From Bacteroidaceae bacterium (GTDB lineage: Bacteria > Bacteroidota > Bacteroidia > Bacteroidales > Bacteroidaceae): DNA of 64,000 nt. The stretch covers positions 1 to 64,000 of the forward strand of contig CAAGLA010000031.1 in NCBI GenBank assembly GCA_900770655.1, written 5' to 3'. How positions within the stretch are numbered: the first letter of the stretch is position 1; every line of letters begins with the position of its first letter. The notes under the pieces were generated by a model. That model ran no database searches and was not told the DNA's origin. It was given only the letters and a program-made list of their open reading frames with translations. Shown here piece after piece: positions 57,581-64,000 of the stretch. The translations under genes and the position numbers were made by a program.

Positions 57581-57616
57581 AATAATATTGTATTGATTAG
57601 TGATTGTTTCTGTTTG

Positions 57617-57624
57617 CGAAGATA
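57617..57624 (-). promoter_or_regulatory. Promoter of the FISUMP gene
   Basis: TATCTTCGC on the minus strand fits the -7 element, about 37 bases before the ATG. Two phased repeats lie 60-90 bases further upstream. Confidence 0.6.
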
Positions 57625-57684
57625 TAAGAAATATTAAATTAAGAAAAATTTATGAACAGTTTTTACGCGAACTGCCCACATTAA

Positions 57685-57715
57685 GTTACGAAACTGTACG
57701 TTTGGGTTACGAAAC
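57685..57715. repeat. Phased direct repeat GTTACGAAAC upstream of the FISUMP gene
   Basis: GTTACGAAAC occurs at 57685-57694 and 57706-57715, a 21-base period. The spacing and the GTTAC core resemble LytTR-type binding sites (direct repeats centred on GTT, 21-22 bases apart). Confidence 0.45.
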
Positions 57716-57752
57716 AAAAAAGATGCCAAGCAACAAAGCTAAGCATCTTCCC
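57716..57752 (-). terminator. Terminator of the M20 deacylase gene
   Basis: AAGATGC and GCATCTT close an interior loop, followed on the minus strand by TTTTTTG. It starts 22 bases after the deacylase stop. Confidence 0.7.
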
Positions 57753-57773
57753 TTTTAATATATATGTATATTA

Positions 57774-58847
57774 TTACAATTTTAACCCGTCGAGCATCTT
57801 TGCAAAAAGTTCTATGCCCTCGCGTATTTCGCTTATTAGAATATACTCGTTTGCCGTGTGTGAACGTGCCGAATCGCCCGGGCCCATCTTTAGGGTGGGA
57901 ATGTTGAGCAACGCCTGATTGGAAAGGGTTGGGGAGCCGAATGGCTTAAGGCCAAGTTCCAGAGCACGCTGCACCAGCGGGTGGTTCATTGATATTGACG
58001 ATGAGTTAAGACGTGTGGAGCGCGCCTTAACCTCACTGCCCACATTCTCTTTTATGATATCAAGGAGTTCCTGATTGCTGTAACATTCATTGCTGCGTAT
58101 ATCTACCACGTAGCTGCAACTGTCGGGGATTACATTGTGCTGTGTACCGGCATTAACCTGAGTGACGGTCATCTTTACATCGCCAAGCAGCGGCGAGGTG
58201 TTGGGATATTTATAGTTGCGGAACCACTCTATATCGTCAATAGCCTTGTAAATGGCATTTACACCTTCGTTGCGGGCAGCGTGCCCCTGCTTGCCCTGCG
58301 CTACGCAGTCTATTACCATAAGACCCTTTTCGGCAATGGCCGGCTGCATAGATGTGGGCTCGCCTATTATAGCACAACTTATTGGGGGCAAAAGAGGAAG
58401 CACAGCCTCTATGCCGTTCTTGCCCGACACCTCCTCTTCGGCCGAAGCGAGAAATATTGTATTGTATTGCTGCGGTTTCTGGCAAATTTTGTAGAATACC
58501 TGCAAAAGGGTTACCAGCGAGGCACCGTCGTCGTTGCTGCCAAGACCATATATTTTATCACCGTCTACAATGGGGGTATACGGGTGCTTGCTCCAGCCTC
58601 CGGCCGGCTTTACTGTGTCTATATGCGCATCGAGCAGCAACGTGGGGCGCGAAGCGTCGAACCCGGGAGCTACCAACCAGAGGTTGTTAAGGTGACGGTG
58701 TATTTCGCACTGCACCGGCGCACCGCGCTCAATGAACATCTGCAGCCTGTCGGTGGCATCGCCCTCTTCGCGGCTGAGCGAAGGGGTATTTATGAGCACT
58801 TTCAACAACTCGACAGCACGTTTTACATTAGATTCTGTTATAACCAT
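57774..58847 (-). CDS. M20 metallohydrolase, ArgE/DapE-like deacylase
   Basis: The 357-residue protein is an M20 zinc hydrolase: metal ligands in LLDAHIDTV and GSNDDGASLVTLL, catalytic Glu-Glu in SAEEEVSGKNG, the IIGEPTS ligand and the C-terminal GPGDSARSHTANEY with the last His. The dimerisation domain lies in the middle (HAARNEGVNAIYKA, TVTQVNAGTQHNVIPDSC). Relatives in Bacteroides hydrolyse N-acetyl or N-succinyl intermediates of arginine or lysine synthesis. Substrate unassigned. The ATG at 58847 is used, since the promoter (58867-58874) lies inside the longer frame that starts at 58907. Confidence 0.88.
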   Translation of the reverse strand: MVITESNVKRAVELLKVLINTPSLSREEGDATDRLQMFIERGAPVQCEIHRHLNNLWLVAPGFDASRPTLLLDAHIDTVKPAGGWSKHPYTPIVDGDKIYGLGSNDDGASLVTLLQVFYKICQKPQQYNTIFLASAEEEVSGKNGIEAVLPLLPPISCAIIGEPTSMQPAIAEKGLMVIDCVAQGKQGHAARNEGVNAIYKAIDDIEWFRNYKYPNTSPLLGDVKMTVTQVNAGTQHNVIPDSCSYVVDIRSNECYSNQELLDIIKENVGSEVKARSTRLNSSSISMNHPLVQRALELGLKPFGSPTLSNQALLNIPTLKMGPGDSARSHTANEYILISEIREGIELFAKMLDGLKL

Positions 58848-58866
58848 ATCATTTTCTATTCCACTG

Positions 58867-58874
58867 CAAAGGTA
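58867..58874 (-). promoter_or_regulatory. Promoter of the M20 deacylase gene
   Basis: TACCTTTGC on the minus strand is a perfect -7 element about 20 bases before the ATG. It shares TATCGTTGTACCTTTGC with the prfB promoter in inverted orientation. Confidence 0.75.
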
Positions 58875-58988
58875 CAACGATAAAAAAACATTTGCCAAAT
58901 GTTCCATTCAAAAAATATCAACAACGGTTGCCGGATAATTCCGTATTTTATTGTGTTAAAAATATTTCAGAGCCTATAGCGCCCATAA

Positions 58989-59020
58989 TTTGGTTATTTT
59001 TGAATATCGTTGTACCTTTG
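58989..59020 (+). promoter_or_regulatory. Promoter of prfB
   Basis: TTTG (58989-58992), 20 bases, then TACCTTTG (59013-59020), about 43 bases before the ATG. Confidence 0.8.
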
Positions 59021-59062
59021 CGCGGTATTTTACAGAACTCTCCACAATAGAATTTATAAAAG

Positions 59063-60178
59063 ATGATTACAGCCGACCAATTAAAAGATATTAAAGAGCG
59101 CACAGCCGCTCTAAAGCAGTACCTTGCCATTGACGAAAAGATTATTCAGGTTGAAGAGGAACAGCTTCGCACTCAGGCGCCCGGTTTCTGGGACAATGCA
59201 AAAGAGGCCGAGGCACAGATGAAAAAGGTTAAGGCTCTGCAGAGCTGGATAGATGGTTACAAAGAGGTACACAGCCGTACCGAAGAGACAGAAATGGCAA
59301 TGGAGCTGTTCCGCGAAGAGATGGTGGAAGAGAGCGAAGTAGACGATGCCTACGCACGCGCCCTTGCAGCCATTGAAGAGCTGGAACTAAAGAATATGCT
59401 GCGCGGCGAAGCCGACGATATGGACTGTGTGCTGAAAATAAATTCCGGCGCAGGCGGTACCGAAGCGCAGGACTGGGCAAGTATGCTTATGCGTATGTAT
59501 ATGCGCTGGGCCGAAGCAAACGGCTACAAGATTGCCGTTGCCAACCTGCAGGAAGCCGAAGATGCCGGTATAAAAACCGTTACACTGGAACTAAAAGGAC
59601 CATACGCATACGGTTATCTGAAGGGCGAGAACGGTGTGCACCGCTTGGTGAGAGTGAGCCCATACAATGCTCAGGGCAAGAGAATGACATCGTTCAGTTC
59701 GGTATTCGTAACCCCGCTTGTCGACGACAGCATAGAGGTTGTTATTGAACCTGCACGCATATCGTGGGACACATTCCGAAGTGGCGGCGCCGGAGGACAG
59801 AACGTAAACAAGGTGGAGTCGGGTGTGCGCCTTCGCTACCAATACAAAGACCCCTACACAGGTGCCGAAGAGGAGATTCTCATTGAAAATACCGAAACAC
59901 GCGACCAGCCCAAGAACAAAGAGAACGCTATGCGTCAGCTGCGCTCAATCCTTTACAACAAGGAGATGCAGCACCGTATGGAAGAGCAGTCAAAGGTTGA
60001 GGCCGGAAAGAAAAAGATTGAATGGGGCTCACAGATTCGCAGCTATGTATTCGACGACCGTCGCGTAAAGGACCACCGCACAAATTTCCAGACATCGGAT
60101 GTAGGCGGTGTAATGGACGGCAAGATAGACGGTTTCATAAAGGCTTATCTTATGGAATTTGCCGAGGAGGGCGAGTAA
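59063..60178 (+). CDS. prfB: Peptide chain release factor 2
   Basis: RF2 releases peptides at UGA and UAA stops. The 371-residue protein has the N-terminal helical domain, the class-1 RF tripeptide region (VRVSPYNAQGKRMTSF), and the GGQ motif in RSGGAGGQNVNKVESGVRL. The frame is continuous from the ATG, with no internal UGA, so the programmed +1 frameshift of most bacterial prfB genes is absent here. It runs 3 bases ahead of the CYTH gene. Confidence 0.96.
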   Translation: MITADQLKDIKERTAALKQYLAIDEKIIQVEEEQLRTQAPGFWDNAKEAEAQMKKVKALQSWIDGYKEVHSRTEETEMAMELFREEMVEESEVDDAYARALAAIEELELKNMLRGEADDMDCVLKINSGAGGTEAQDWASMLMRMYMRWAEANGYKIAVANLQEAEDAGIKTVTLELKGPYAYGYLKGENGVHRLVRVSPYNAQGKRMTSFSSVFVTPLVDDSIEVVIEPARISWDTFRSGGAGGQNVNKVESGVRLRYQYKDPYTGAEEEILIENTETRDQPKNKENAMRQLRSILYNKEMQHRMEEQSKVEAGKKKIEWGSQIRSYVFDDRRVKDHRTNFQTSDVGGVMDGKIDGFIKAYLMEFAEEGE

Positions 60179-60181
60179 ACA

Positions 60182-60652
60182 ATGGCTATTGAGATAGAGC
60201 GAAAATTTCTTGTCACCGACGACAGCTACAAAGCTATGGCATTCAGCACCGACCGCATAGCACAGGGTTACCTGTGCCGTGAGGGAGGTAATTCGGCACG
60301 TGTGAGAGTGAGAGGCAAAAAGGGCTATATAACAGTAAAAGGCCCATCGCTCGACGGCGGACTAAGCCGCTACGAATGGGAAAAGGAGATACCCGAGAGC
60401 GAAGCACGTGAGCTCCTGAAATTATGCCACGGAGCAATTATAGACAAGTGCCGTTACTTGGTCAATTACGAAGGGCACATATTCGAAGTAGATGAGTTCT
60501 ACGGCGACAACGAAGGCCTTACAGTAGCCGAAGTTGAACTGAAAAGCACTGACGAGAATTTTGAAAAGCCACCCTTTTTGGGAAAAGAGGTAACCGGCGA
60601 AAAGAGATACTACAATTCGAGCCTTACCCGTTTCCCATACAAAATGTGGTAG
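60182..60652 (+). CDS. CYTH domain protein (triphosphate tunnel metalloenzyme)
   Basis: The 156-residue protein opens with the CYTH signature MAIEIERKFLV (ExExK). It continues with ARVRVRGKKGYITVKGP, YEWEKEIPE, DKCRYLVNYEGHIFEVDEFYGDN and AEVELKS, the alternating basic and acidic residues lining a beta-tunnel that binds triphosphates and divalent metal. Small stand-alone members hydrolyse inorganic triphosphate. It follows prfB by 3 bases and is probably co-transcribed. Confidence 0.9.
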   Translation: MAIEIERKFLVTDDSYKAMAFSTDRIAQGYLCREGGNSARVRVRGKKGYITVKGPSLDGGLSRYEWEKEIPESEARELLKLCHGAIIDKCRYLVNYEGHIFEVDEFYGDNEGLTVAEVELKSTDENFEKPPFLGKEVTGEKRYYNSSLTRFPYKMW

Positions 60653-60668
60653 CTCTTAAAGAAGAGCT
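60651..60668. terminator. Hairpin at the end of the CYTH gene
   Basis: AGCTCTT and AAGAGCT flank a four-base AAAG loop and overlap the stop codon. No T-run follows, so it is a weak candidate end signal between convergent genes. Confidence 0.35.
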
Positions 60669-60729
60669 CTTGAACGGTACAACACTGGTTATACACAGCT
60701 GGGGAACAAGAAGAGAGAGATATCACCAG

Positions 60730-61155
60730 CTATTGGACAGCTCTTTCGCTACTGCTTCCAATATCACCTTTCAACAGAGGCCTTGTCACAAGCATACTGA
60801 AGAATGCAGCAAAAAGCACACCCAGAGAGTTAAAGAAAAAATCCAAGAAATCGCCTGTACGGTAGGTAGTCAGAGTGCTTTGGAAGAGCTCGAGTAACCC
60901 GCTGAAGAGTATTGGCACCACAACAACAAAAAAGAGGGAACGCCCCGGTTCAAAAAGACTGTGGCTCTTGAAATATTCGTACCACATTACCGAACAGAAA
61001 AGCGCATACATTGCAAAATGCATTATTTTGTCGAACCTGACAAAAAGTGAAACTCCACTGTAACCGGCCGGCTTGTAGAATGTTATATAACATACAAAAA
61101 ACAGTACAATAGCCGACCAATGATACCTTCTTATATTATTAAAAAACCAGTCCAT
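60730..61155 (-). CDS. VanZ-like membrane protein
   Basis: The 141-residue protein has four likely membrane helices: WSAIVLFFVCYITFY, MHFAMYALFCSVMWYEY, SLFFVVVVPILFSGLLEL and FFNSLGVLFAAFFSML. The VanZ pattern is clear (RFDKIMHFAMYALF, then ELFQSTLTTYRTGDFLDFFFNSLGV). VanZ gives low-level teicoplanin resistance in enterococci, but the wide family has no established role. The ATG at 61155 is used, since the longer frame from 61191 adds only a polar stretch. It converges with the CYTH gene. Confidence 0.82.
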   Translation of the reverse strand: MDWFFNNIRRYHWSAIVLFFVCYITFYKPAGYSGVSLFVRFDKIMHFAMYALFCSVMWYEYFKSHSLFEPGRSLFFVVVVPILFSGLLELFQSTLTTYRTGDFLDFFFNSLGVLFAAFFSMLVTRPLLKGDIGSSSERAVQ

Positions 61156-61200
61156 AGAGAATATTTTTATTCGGTGTACCGTAAATAACAACTTAATTTA

Positions 61201-61208
61201 TAAATTTG
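61201..61208 (+). promoter_or_regulatory. Putative -7 element upstream of the small membrane gene
   Basis: TAAATTTG lies 55 bases upstream of the ATG at 61263. No -33 TTTG is seen at the usual distance. Confidence 0.4.
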
Positions 61209-61262
61209 TGGAGTGGCAAGGTATGAATTAATCATAATGCATACGAATAACCTTTAAACGCA

Positions 61263-61358
61263 ATGGACTACTTTTACTTCACGAAAGGACAGCGTAGAGC
61301 TGTTGTAGTTTTAATTTTACTGGCTGTAACAGTTGTTTTGCTGAAATGGGTATTTTAA
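61263..61358 (+). CDS. 31-residue single-helix membrane protein
   Basis: An ATG at 61263 opens a 31-codon frame ending TAA. The peptide starts MDYFYFTKGQRRA and then has one membrane helix (VVVLILLAVTVVLL) before KWVF. The positive FTKGQRR before the helix gives an N-in topology. The start closely resembles the N-terminus of Bacteroidota helix-hairpin-helix (ComEA-like) membrane proteins (FFYFTKGQR then hydrophobic), but the DNA-binding domain is missing and the downstream 140 bases show no trace of it. It may be a genuine microprotein or a truncated remnant. Confidence 0.6.
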   Translation: MDYFYFTKGQRRAVVVLILLAVTVVLLKWVF

Positions 61359-61393
61359 AGGCTTCTAAATTTTAAAATAACCCGGTGATATAC

Positions 61394-61401
61394 TATTTTT
61401 G
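61394..61401 (+). promoter_or_regulatory. Second -7-like element in the ruvB upstream region
   Basis: TATTTTTG about 100 bases before the ruvB ATG. It may be a distal ruvB promoter; the proximal one at 61475-61482 is better placed. Confidence 0.35.
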
Positions 61402-61452
61402 TAAAGCATTTGCGAAAATAGACTGCACTCGTTGTAATACGCTACAGTAAAC

Positions 61453-61482
61453 TTTGCGTCTTGCTTGTTGGCGCTATTTTTG
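61453..61482 (+). promoter_or_regulatory. Promoter of ruvB
   Basis: TTTG (61453-61456), 18 bases, then TATTTTTGC (61475-61483), 20 bases before the ATG at 61502. It lies within the longer frame that starts at 61454, so that start is rejected. Confidence 0.65.
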
Positions 61483-61501
61483 CATAACCATAACTATTTA
61501 T

Positions 61502-62521
61502 ATGAACGGAGAATTCAATATACGCGGAAAGAACAGTGACAAGGAGTTTGAGAACGCCTTGCGCCCGCTCTCTTTCCCCGACTTCAACGGCCAAGAAAAA
61601 ATTGTCAGCAACCTGAAGATTTTTGTTCAGGCCGCAAAGATGCGTGGAGAATCACTCGACCACGTGCTGCTTCACGGCCCCCCGGGACTTGGAAAGACAA
61701 CACTCAGCAACATTATAGCAAATGAGTTGGGAGTAGGTTTTAAAGTGACATCGGGCCCTGTGCTCGACAAACCGGGCGACCTTGCAGGTATACTTACCTC
61801 ACTTGAACCTAACGATGTGCTGTTCATAGACGAAATACACCGTCTATCGCCCATTGTAGAGGAGTATCTCTATTCGGCAATGGAGGACTACAGAATAGAT
61901 ATACTAATAGACAAAGGACCGTCGGCACGCTCAATTCAAATAGACCTTAGCCCATTCACCCTTATTGGTGCCACAACACGTAGCGGACTGCTCACAGCAC
62001 CTCTAAGGGCACGATTCGGCATAAATATGCATCTCGAGTATTACGACAGCAAGACACTCGCCGGAATAATAAGCCGGTCGGCACAGATACTTGGTGTCTC
62101 TTACGACGATGAGGCCACATACGAAATAGCACGTCGCAGCCGCGGAACACCACGTATAGCCAATGCACTGCTGCGCAGGGTACGCGACTTTGCACAGGTT
62201 ATGGGCGACGGCCACATAACAAACTCAATTGCCAAAATGGCATTAGAGGCTCTGAACATAGACAAATATGGGCTCGACGAGATTGACAACAAGATTCTGT
62301 GCACTATAATAGACAAGTTCAAAGGCGGCCCTGTGGGTATTGGTACCATAGCCACAGCACTAAGCGAAGATACAGGAACCATAGAAGAGGTTTATGAACC
62401 ATATCTCATTAAAGAGGGATTCATAAAACGTACACCACGTGGCCGCGAGGTAACAGACCTTGCATACAAACATTTAGGACGCAGCCGTTACGCAAACGGC
62501 GAACAAGGAACACTATTCTAA
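61502..62521 (+). CDS. ruvB: Holliday junction branch-migration ATPase RuvB
   Basis: RuvB is the AAA+ motor that drives branch migration with RuvA. The 339-residue protein has the N-terminal RPLSFPDFNGQEKIVSNL, Walker A GPPGLGKTTLS, Walker B VLFIDEIHRL, sensor 1 TLIGATTRSGLL, arginine finger region APLRARFG and the C-terminal winged helix (EPYLIKEGFIKRTPRGREVT). Length is normal. It is followed 21 bases later by the flippase gene. Confidence 0.96.
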   Translation: MNGEFNIRGKNSDKEFENALRPLSFPDFNGQEKIVSNLKIFVQAAKMRGESLDHVLLHGPPGLGKTTLSNIIANELGVGFKVTSGPVLDKPGDLAGILTSLEPNDVLFIDEIHRLSPIVEEYLYSAMEDYRIDILIDKGPSARSIQIDLSPFTLIGATTRSGLLTAPLRARFGINMHLEYYDSKTLAGIISRSAQILGVSYDDEATYEIARRSRGTPRIANALLRRVRDFAQVMGDGHITNSIAKMALEALNIDKYGLDEIDNKILCTIIDKFKGGPVGIGTIATALSEDTGTIEEVYEPYLIKEGFIKRTPRGREVTDLAYKHLGRSRYANGEQGTLF

Positions 62522-62542
62522 GAAGTTTAACGACAAGACAAA

Positions 62543-64000
62543 ATGGGTAAACTGCAATCACTTGTAAAGGACACTGCAATATATGGTCTCAGCAGCATAG
62601 TAGGGCGTTTTCTGAACTACCTGCTTGTCCCGCTCTACACAACAAAAATGAGTGTGGAAAGCGGAAACTACGGTGTTGTAACAAACGTATATGCGTGGAC
62701 AGCCATAATTCTTGTATTCCTGACATTCGGCTTCGAGACAACATTCTTTCGCTTTGCCAGCAAAGAGAATGCAAACACATCGAAGGTCTTTTCAATGTCT
62801 ATGCAAGTTATTGGAGTGCTGTGCGCCCTGTTTCTTGGCGCGGTATTCCTGTTCCTGCCCCAAATATCAACAACACTCGGTTACGCTGCAAACCCCGAGT
62901 TCATTGGAATGATGGCAGTAGTTGTCGCACTCGACGCGCTGCAGTCAATACCTTTCGGCCTGTTGAGGCTGAAGAACAAGGCCTTGAAATTCGCATCGCT
63001 GAAGTTGCTGTTCATTGGTATGAACATTGCAATGAACATATTTGCGTTCGTGCTGCTACCAAAACTTGCCACGGAATACCCAAGCACATTCGGCCACCTT
63101 TACGACAGCAACAACCAAGCATTCTATGTATTCTTCATAAACCTGCTGTGTACATCGTTCATAACACTGTTCCTGCTGCCCGAACTAAAGCTGTTCCGCT
63201 TTACAGGCGATAAGAAGCTACTGCGCGATATGCTCAAATATTCGTGGCCGCTGCTGCTGCTTGGTATAGCCGGAATACTTAACCTCAACGCCGACAAGAT
63301 AATATATACCTACCTTGTACCCGGCCAGCAAGGAATAACAGATTTAAGTATATACGGTGCCTGTGTAAAGGTTGCAGCAATAATGGTTATGCTTATGCAG
63401 GCGTTCCGCTATGCATACGAACCCTTCGTATTCGGCAATAGCAGCGGCAAGAACAGCAAGACACTATATGCCGGAGCAATGAAATATTTTATAATAGTTG
63501 CAATGATAGCATTCCTTGTGGTAATGTTCTATATGGATATATTCCGCTACCTTGTAGGCAAGGACTACTGGGAAGGGCTAAAGGTTGTACCCATTATTAT
63601 GGCTGCCGAAATTTTTATGGGAATATACTTCAACCTTTCGTTCTGGTACAAACTTAACGACGAAACCTACTGGGGAGCCATATTCTCGTTCGTCGGTTGC
63701 GCTATACTGTTTGCCGTGAATATAATATTCGTACCTGAATATGGATATATAGCCTGCGCTTGGGGTTCACTAAGCGGATACCTTGCAGCTATGATGCTAT
63801 CCTATTTTATAGGGCAGAAGAGAAACCCAATAGATTACGACCTTAAGAACGCGCTTAAATACACAGTTCTGTTTGCTGCTGTTTACGGCCTATCTATTGT
63901 AACGCCTATAGAAAACGGAATATTAAAAATGGGATACAACACACTGCTGCTTGCAGTATTCTGTGCATTTGCACTTTGCGATATTCTAAAAGACAGAAAG
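62543..64000 (+). CDS. Polysaccharide (O-antigen type) flippase, partial
   Basis: The frame is open from ATG 62543 to the right edge (486 codons so far) with no stop. The protein is rich in membrane helices, starting MGKLQSLVKDTAIYGLSSIVGRFLNYLLVPLYT, the hallmark of MVF/MATE-superfamily polysaccharide flippases (Wzx, RfbX), with conserved DMLKYSWPLLLLGIAGILNLNADKII and FRYAYEPFVFG in the middle. It should move lipid-linked saccharide units across the inner membrane. Substrate unknown. It is probably co-transcribed with ruvB. Confidence 0.88.
   Translation, partial: MGKLQSLVKDTAIYGLSSIVGRFLNYLLVPLYTTKMSVESGNYGVVTNVYAWTAIILVFLTFGFETTFFRFASKENANTSKVFSMSMQVIGVLCALFLGAVFLFLPQISTTLGYAANPEFIGMMAVVVALDALQSIPFGLLRLKNKALKFASLKLLFIGMNIAMNIFAFVLLPKLATEYPSTFGHLYDSNNQAFYVFFINLLCTSFITLFLLPELKLFRFTGDKKLLRDMLKYSWPLLLLGIAGILNLNADKIIYTYLVPGQQGITDLSIYGACVKVAAIMVMLMQAFRYAYEPFVFGNSSGKNSKTLYAGAMKYFIIVAMIAFLVVMFYMDIFRYLVGKDYWEGLKVVPIIMAAEIFMGIYFNLSFWYKLNDETYWGAIFSFVGCAILFAVNIIFVPEYGYIACAWGSLSGYLAAMMLSYFIGQKRNPIDYDLKNALKYTVLFAAVYGLSIVTPIENGILKMGYNTLLLAVFCAFALCDILKDRK

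Noticed and set aside
1..64000. CRISPR array, integrase, transposase, toxin-antitoxin or prophage
   Set aside because: No regular repeat-spacer array and no such genes were found on either strand.

Overview
The window reads as a chromosomal segment of a member of the order Bacteroidales (phylum Bacteroidota). Reasons: many genes are preceded by the Bacteroidota -7 element (TAnnTTTG or TAnnTTCG) rather than a classical -10 box; there is a SusC/SusD outer-membrane pair, many lipoproteins with short lipoboxes followed by acidic residues, BACON, DUF4458-LRR, FISUMP, DUF4984 and DUF4835 proteins, a C10 (streptopain-like) protease with a type IX-like C-terminal domain, and a fused SpmA/SpmB protein. 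The family or genus cannot be fixed from sequence reading alone. No phage, integrase, transposase, CRISPR array or rRNA operon was seen; the segment looks like stable core genome with three accessory-type blocks.

Layout. 1-12.1 kb: tRNA-Cys, tilS, then a leftward housekeeping operon dnaN - exonuclease - coaBC (fused in frame to a DUF4835 protein) - recN - rlmB - a TPR protein with a dead trypsin-like domain, followed by a Sel1-repeat protein on its own promoter; a small OB-fold-like DUF3127 gene diverges from dnaN. 12.1-14.1 kb: rho with a long N-terminal extension. 14.4-29.1 kb: a single leftward nine-gene operon SusC - SusD - DUF4984 lipoprotein - BACON-like lipoprotein - DUF4458/LRR lipoprotein - BACON/LRR lipoprotein - S8 subtilisin lipoprotein - DUF1573 protein - lipocalin-like lipoprotein. 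It contains a peptidase and adhesion/recognition modules but no carbohydrate enzyme, so I infer a surface protein/peptide capture and import system. 29.5-32.6 kb: engB and a stand-alone TonB-dependent receptor. 32.8-37.2 kb: secreted C10 cysteine protease and secreted alpha/beta hydrolase. 37.4-40.4 kb: recR - membrane protein - GT2 glycosyltransferase - GNAT acetyltransferase, then tRNA-Asp.

40.5-54.2 kb: a leftward eight-gene operon TolC-like - HlyD-like - FtsX permease - ABC ATPase - FtsX permease - FtsX permease - sigma-54-type response regulator - histidine kinase. A near-consensus sigma-54 promoter (-24/-12) lies just upstream of the first gene, with a palindrome further upstream, so the regulator encoded at the end of the operon probably activates the whole operon. 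Three of its spacers hold degenerate copies of one interspersed repeat. 54.5-64 kb: spmAB fusion, ybeY, a FISUMP protein made of two 175-residue repeats of equal length, an M20 deacylase, prfB, a CYTH protein, a VanZ-like protein, a 31-codon membrane microprotein gene, ruvB, and a polysaccharide flippase that runs off the right edge.

Most informative observations: the coaBC-DUF4835 read-through fusion across a signal peptide; the SusCD/S8/LRR operon; the sigma-54 promoter linked to the terminal two-component system; and several unexplained palindromes and phased direct repeats in promoter regions.
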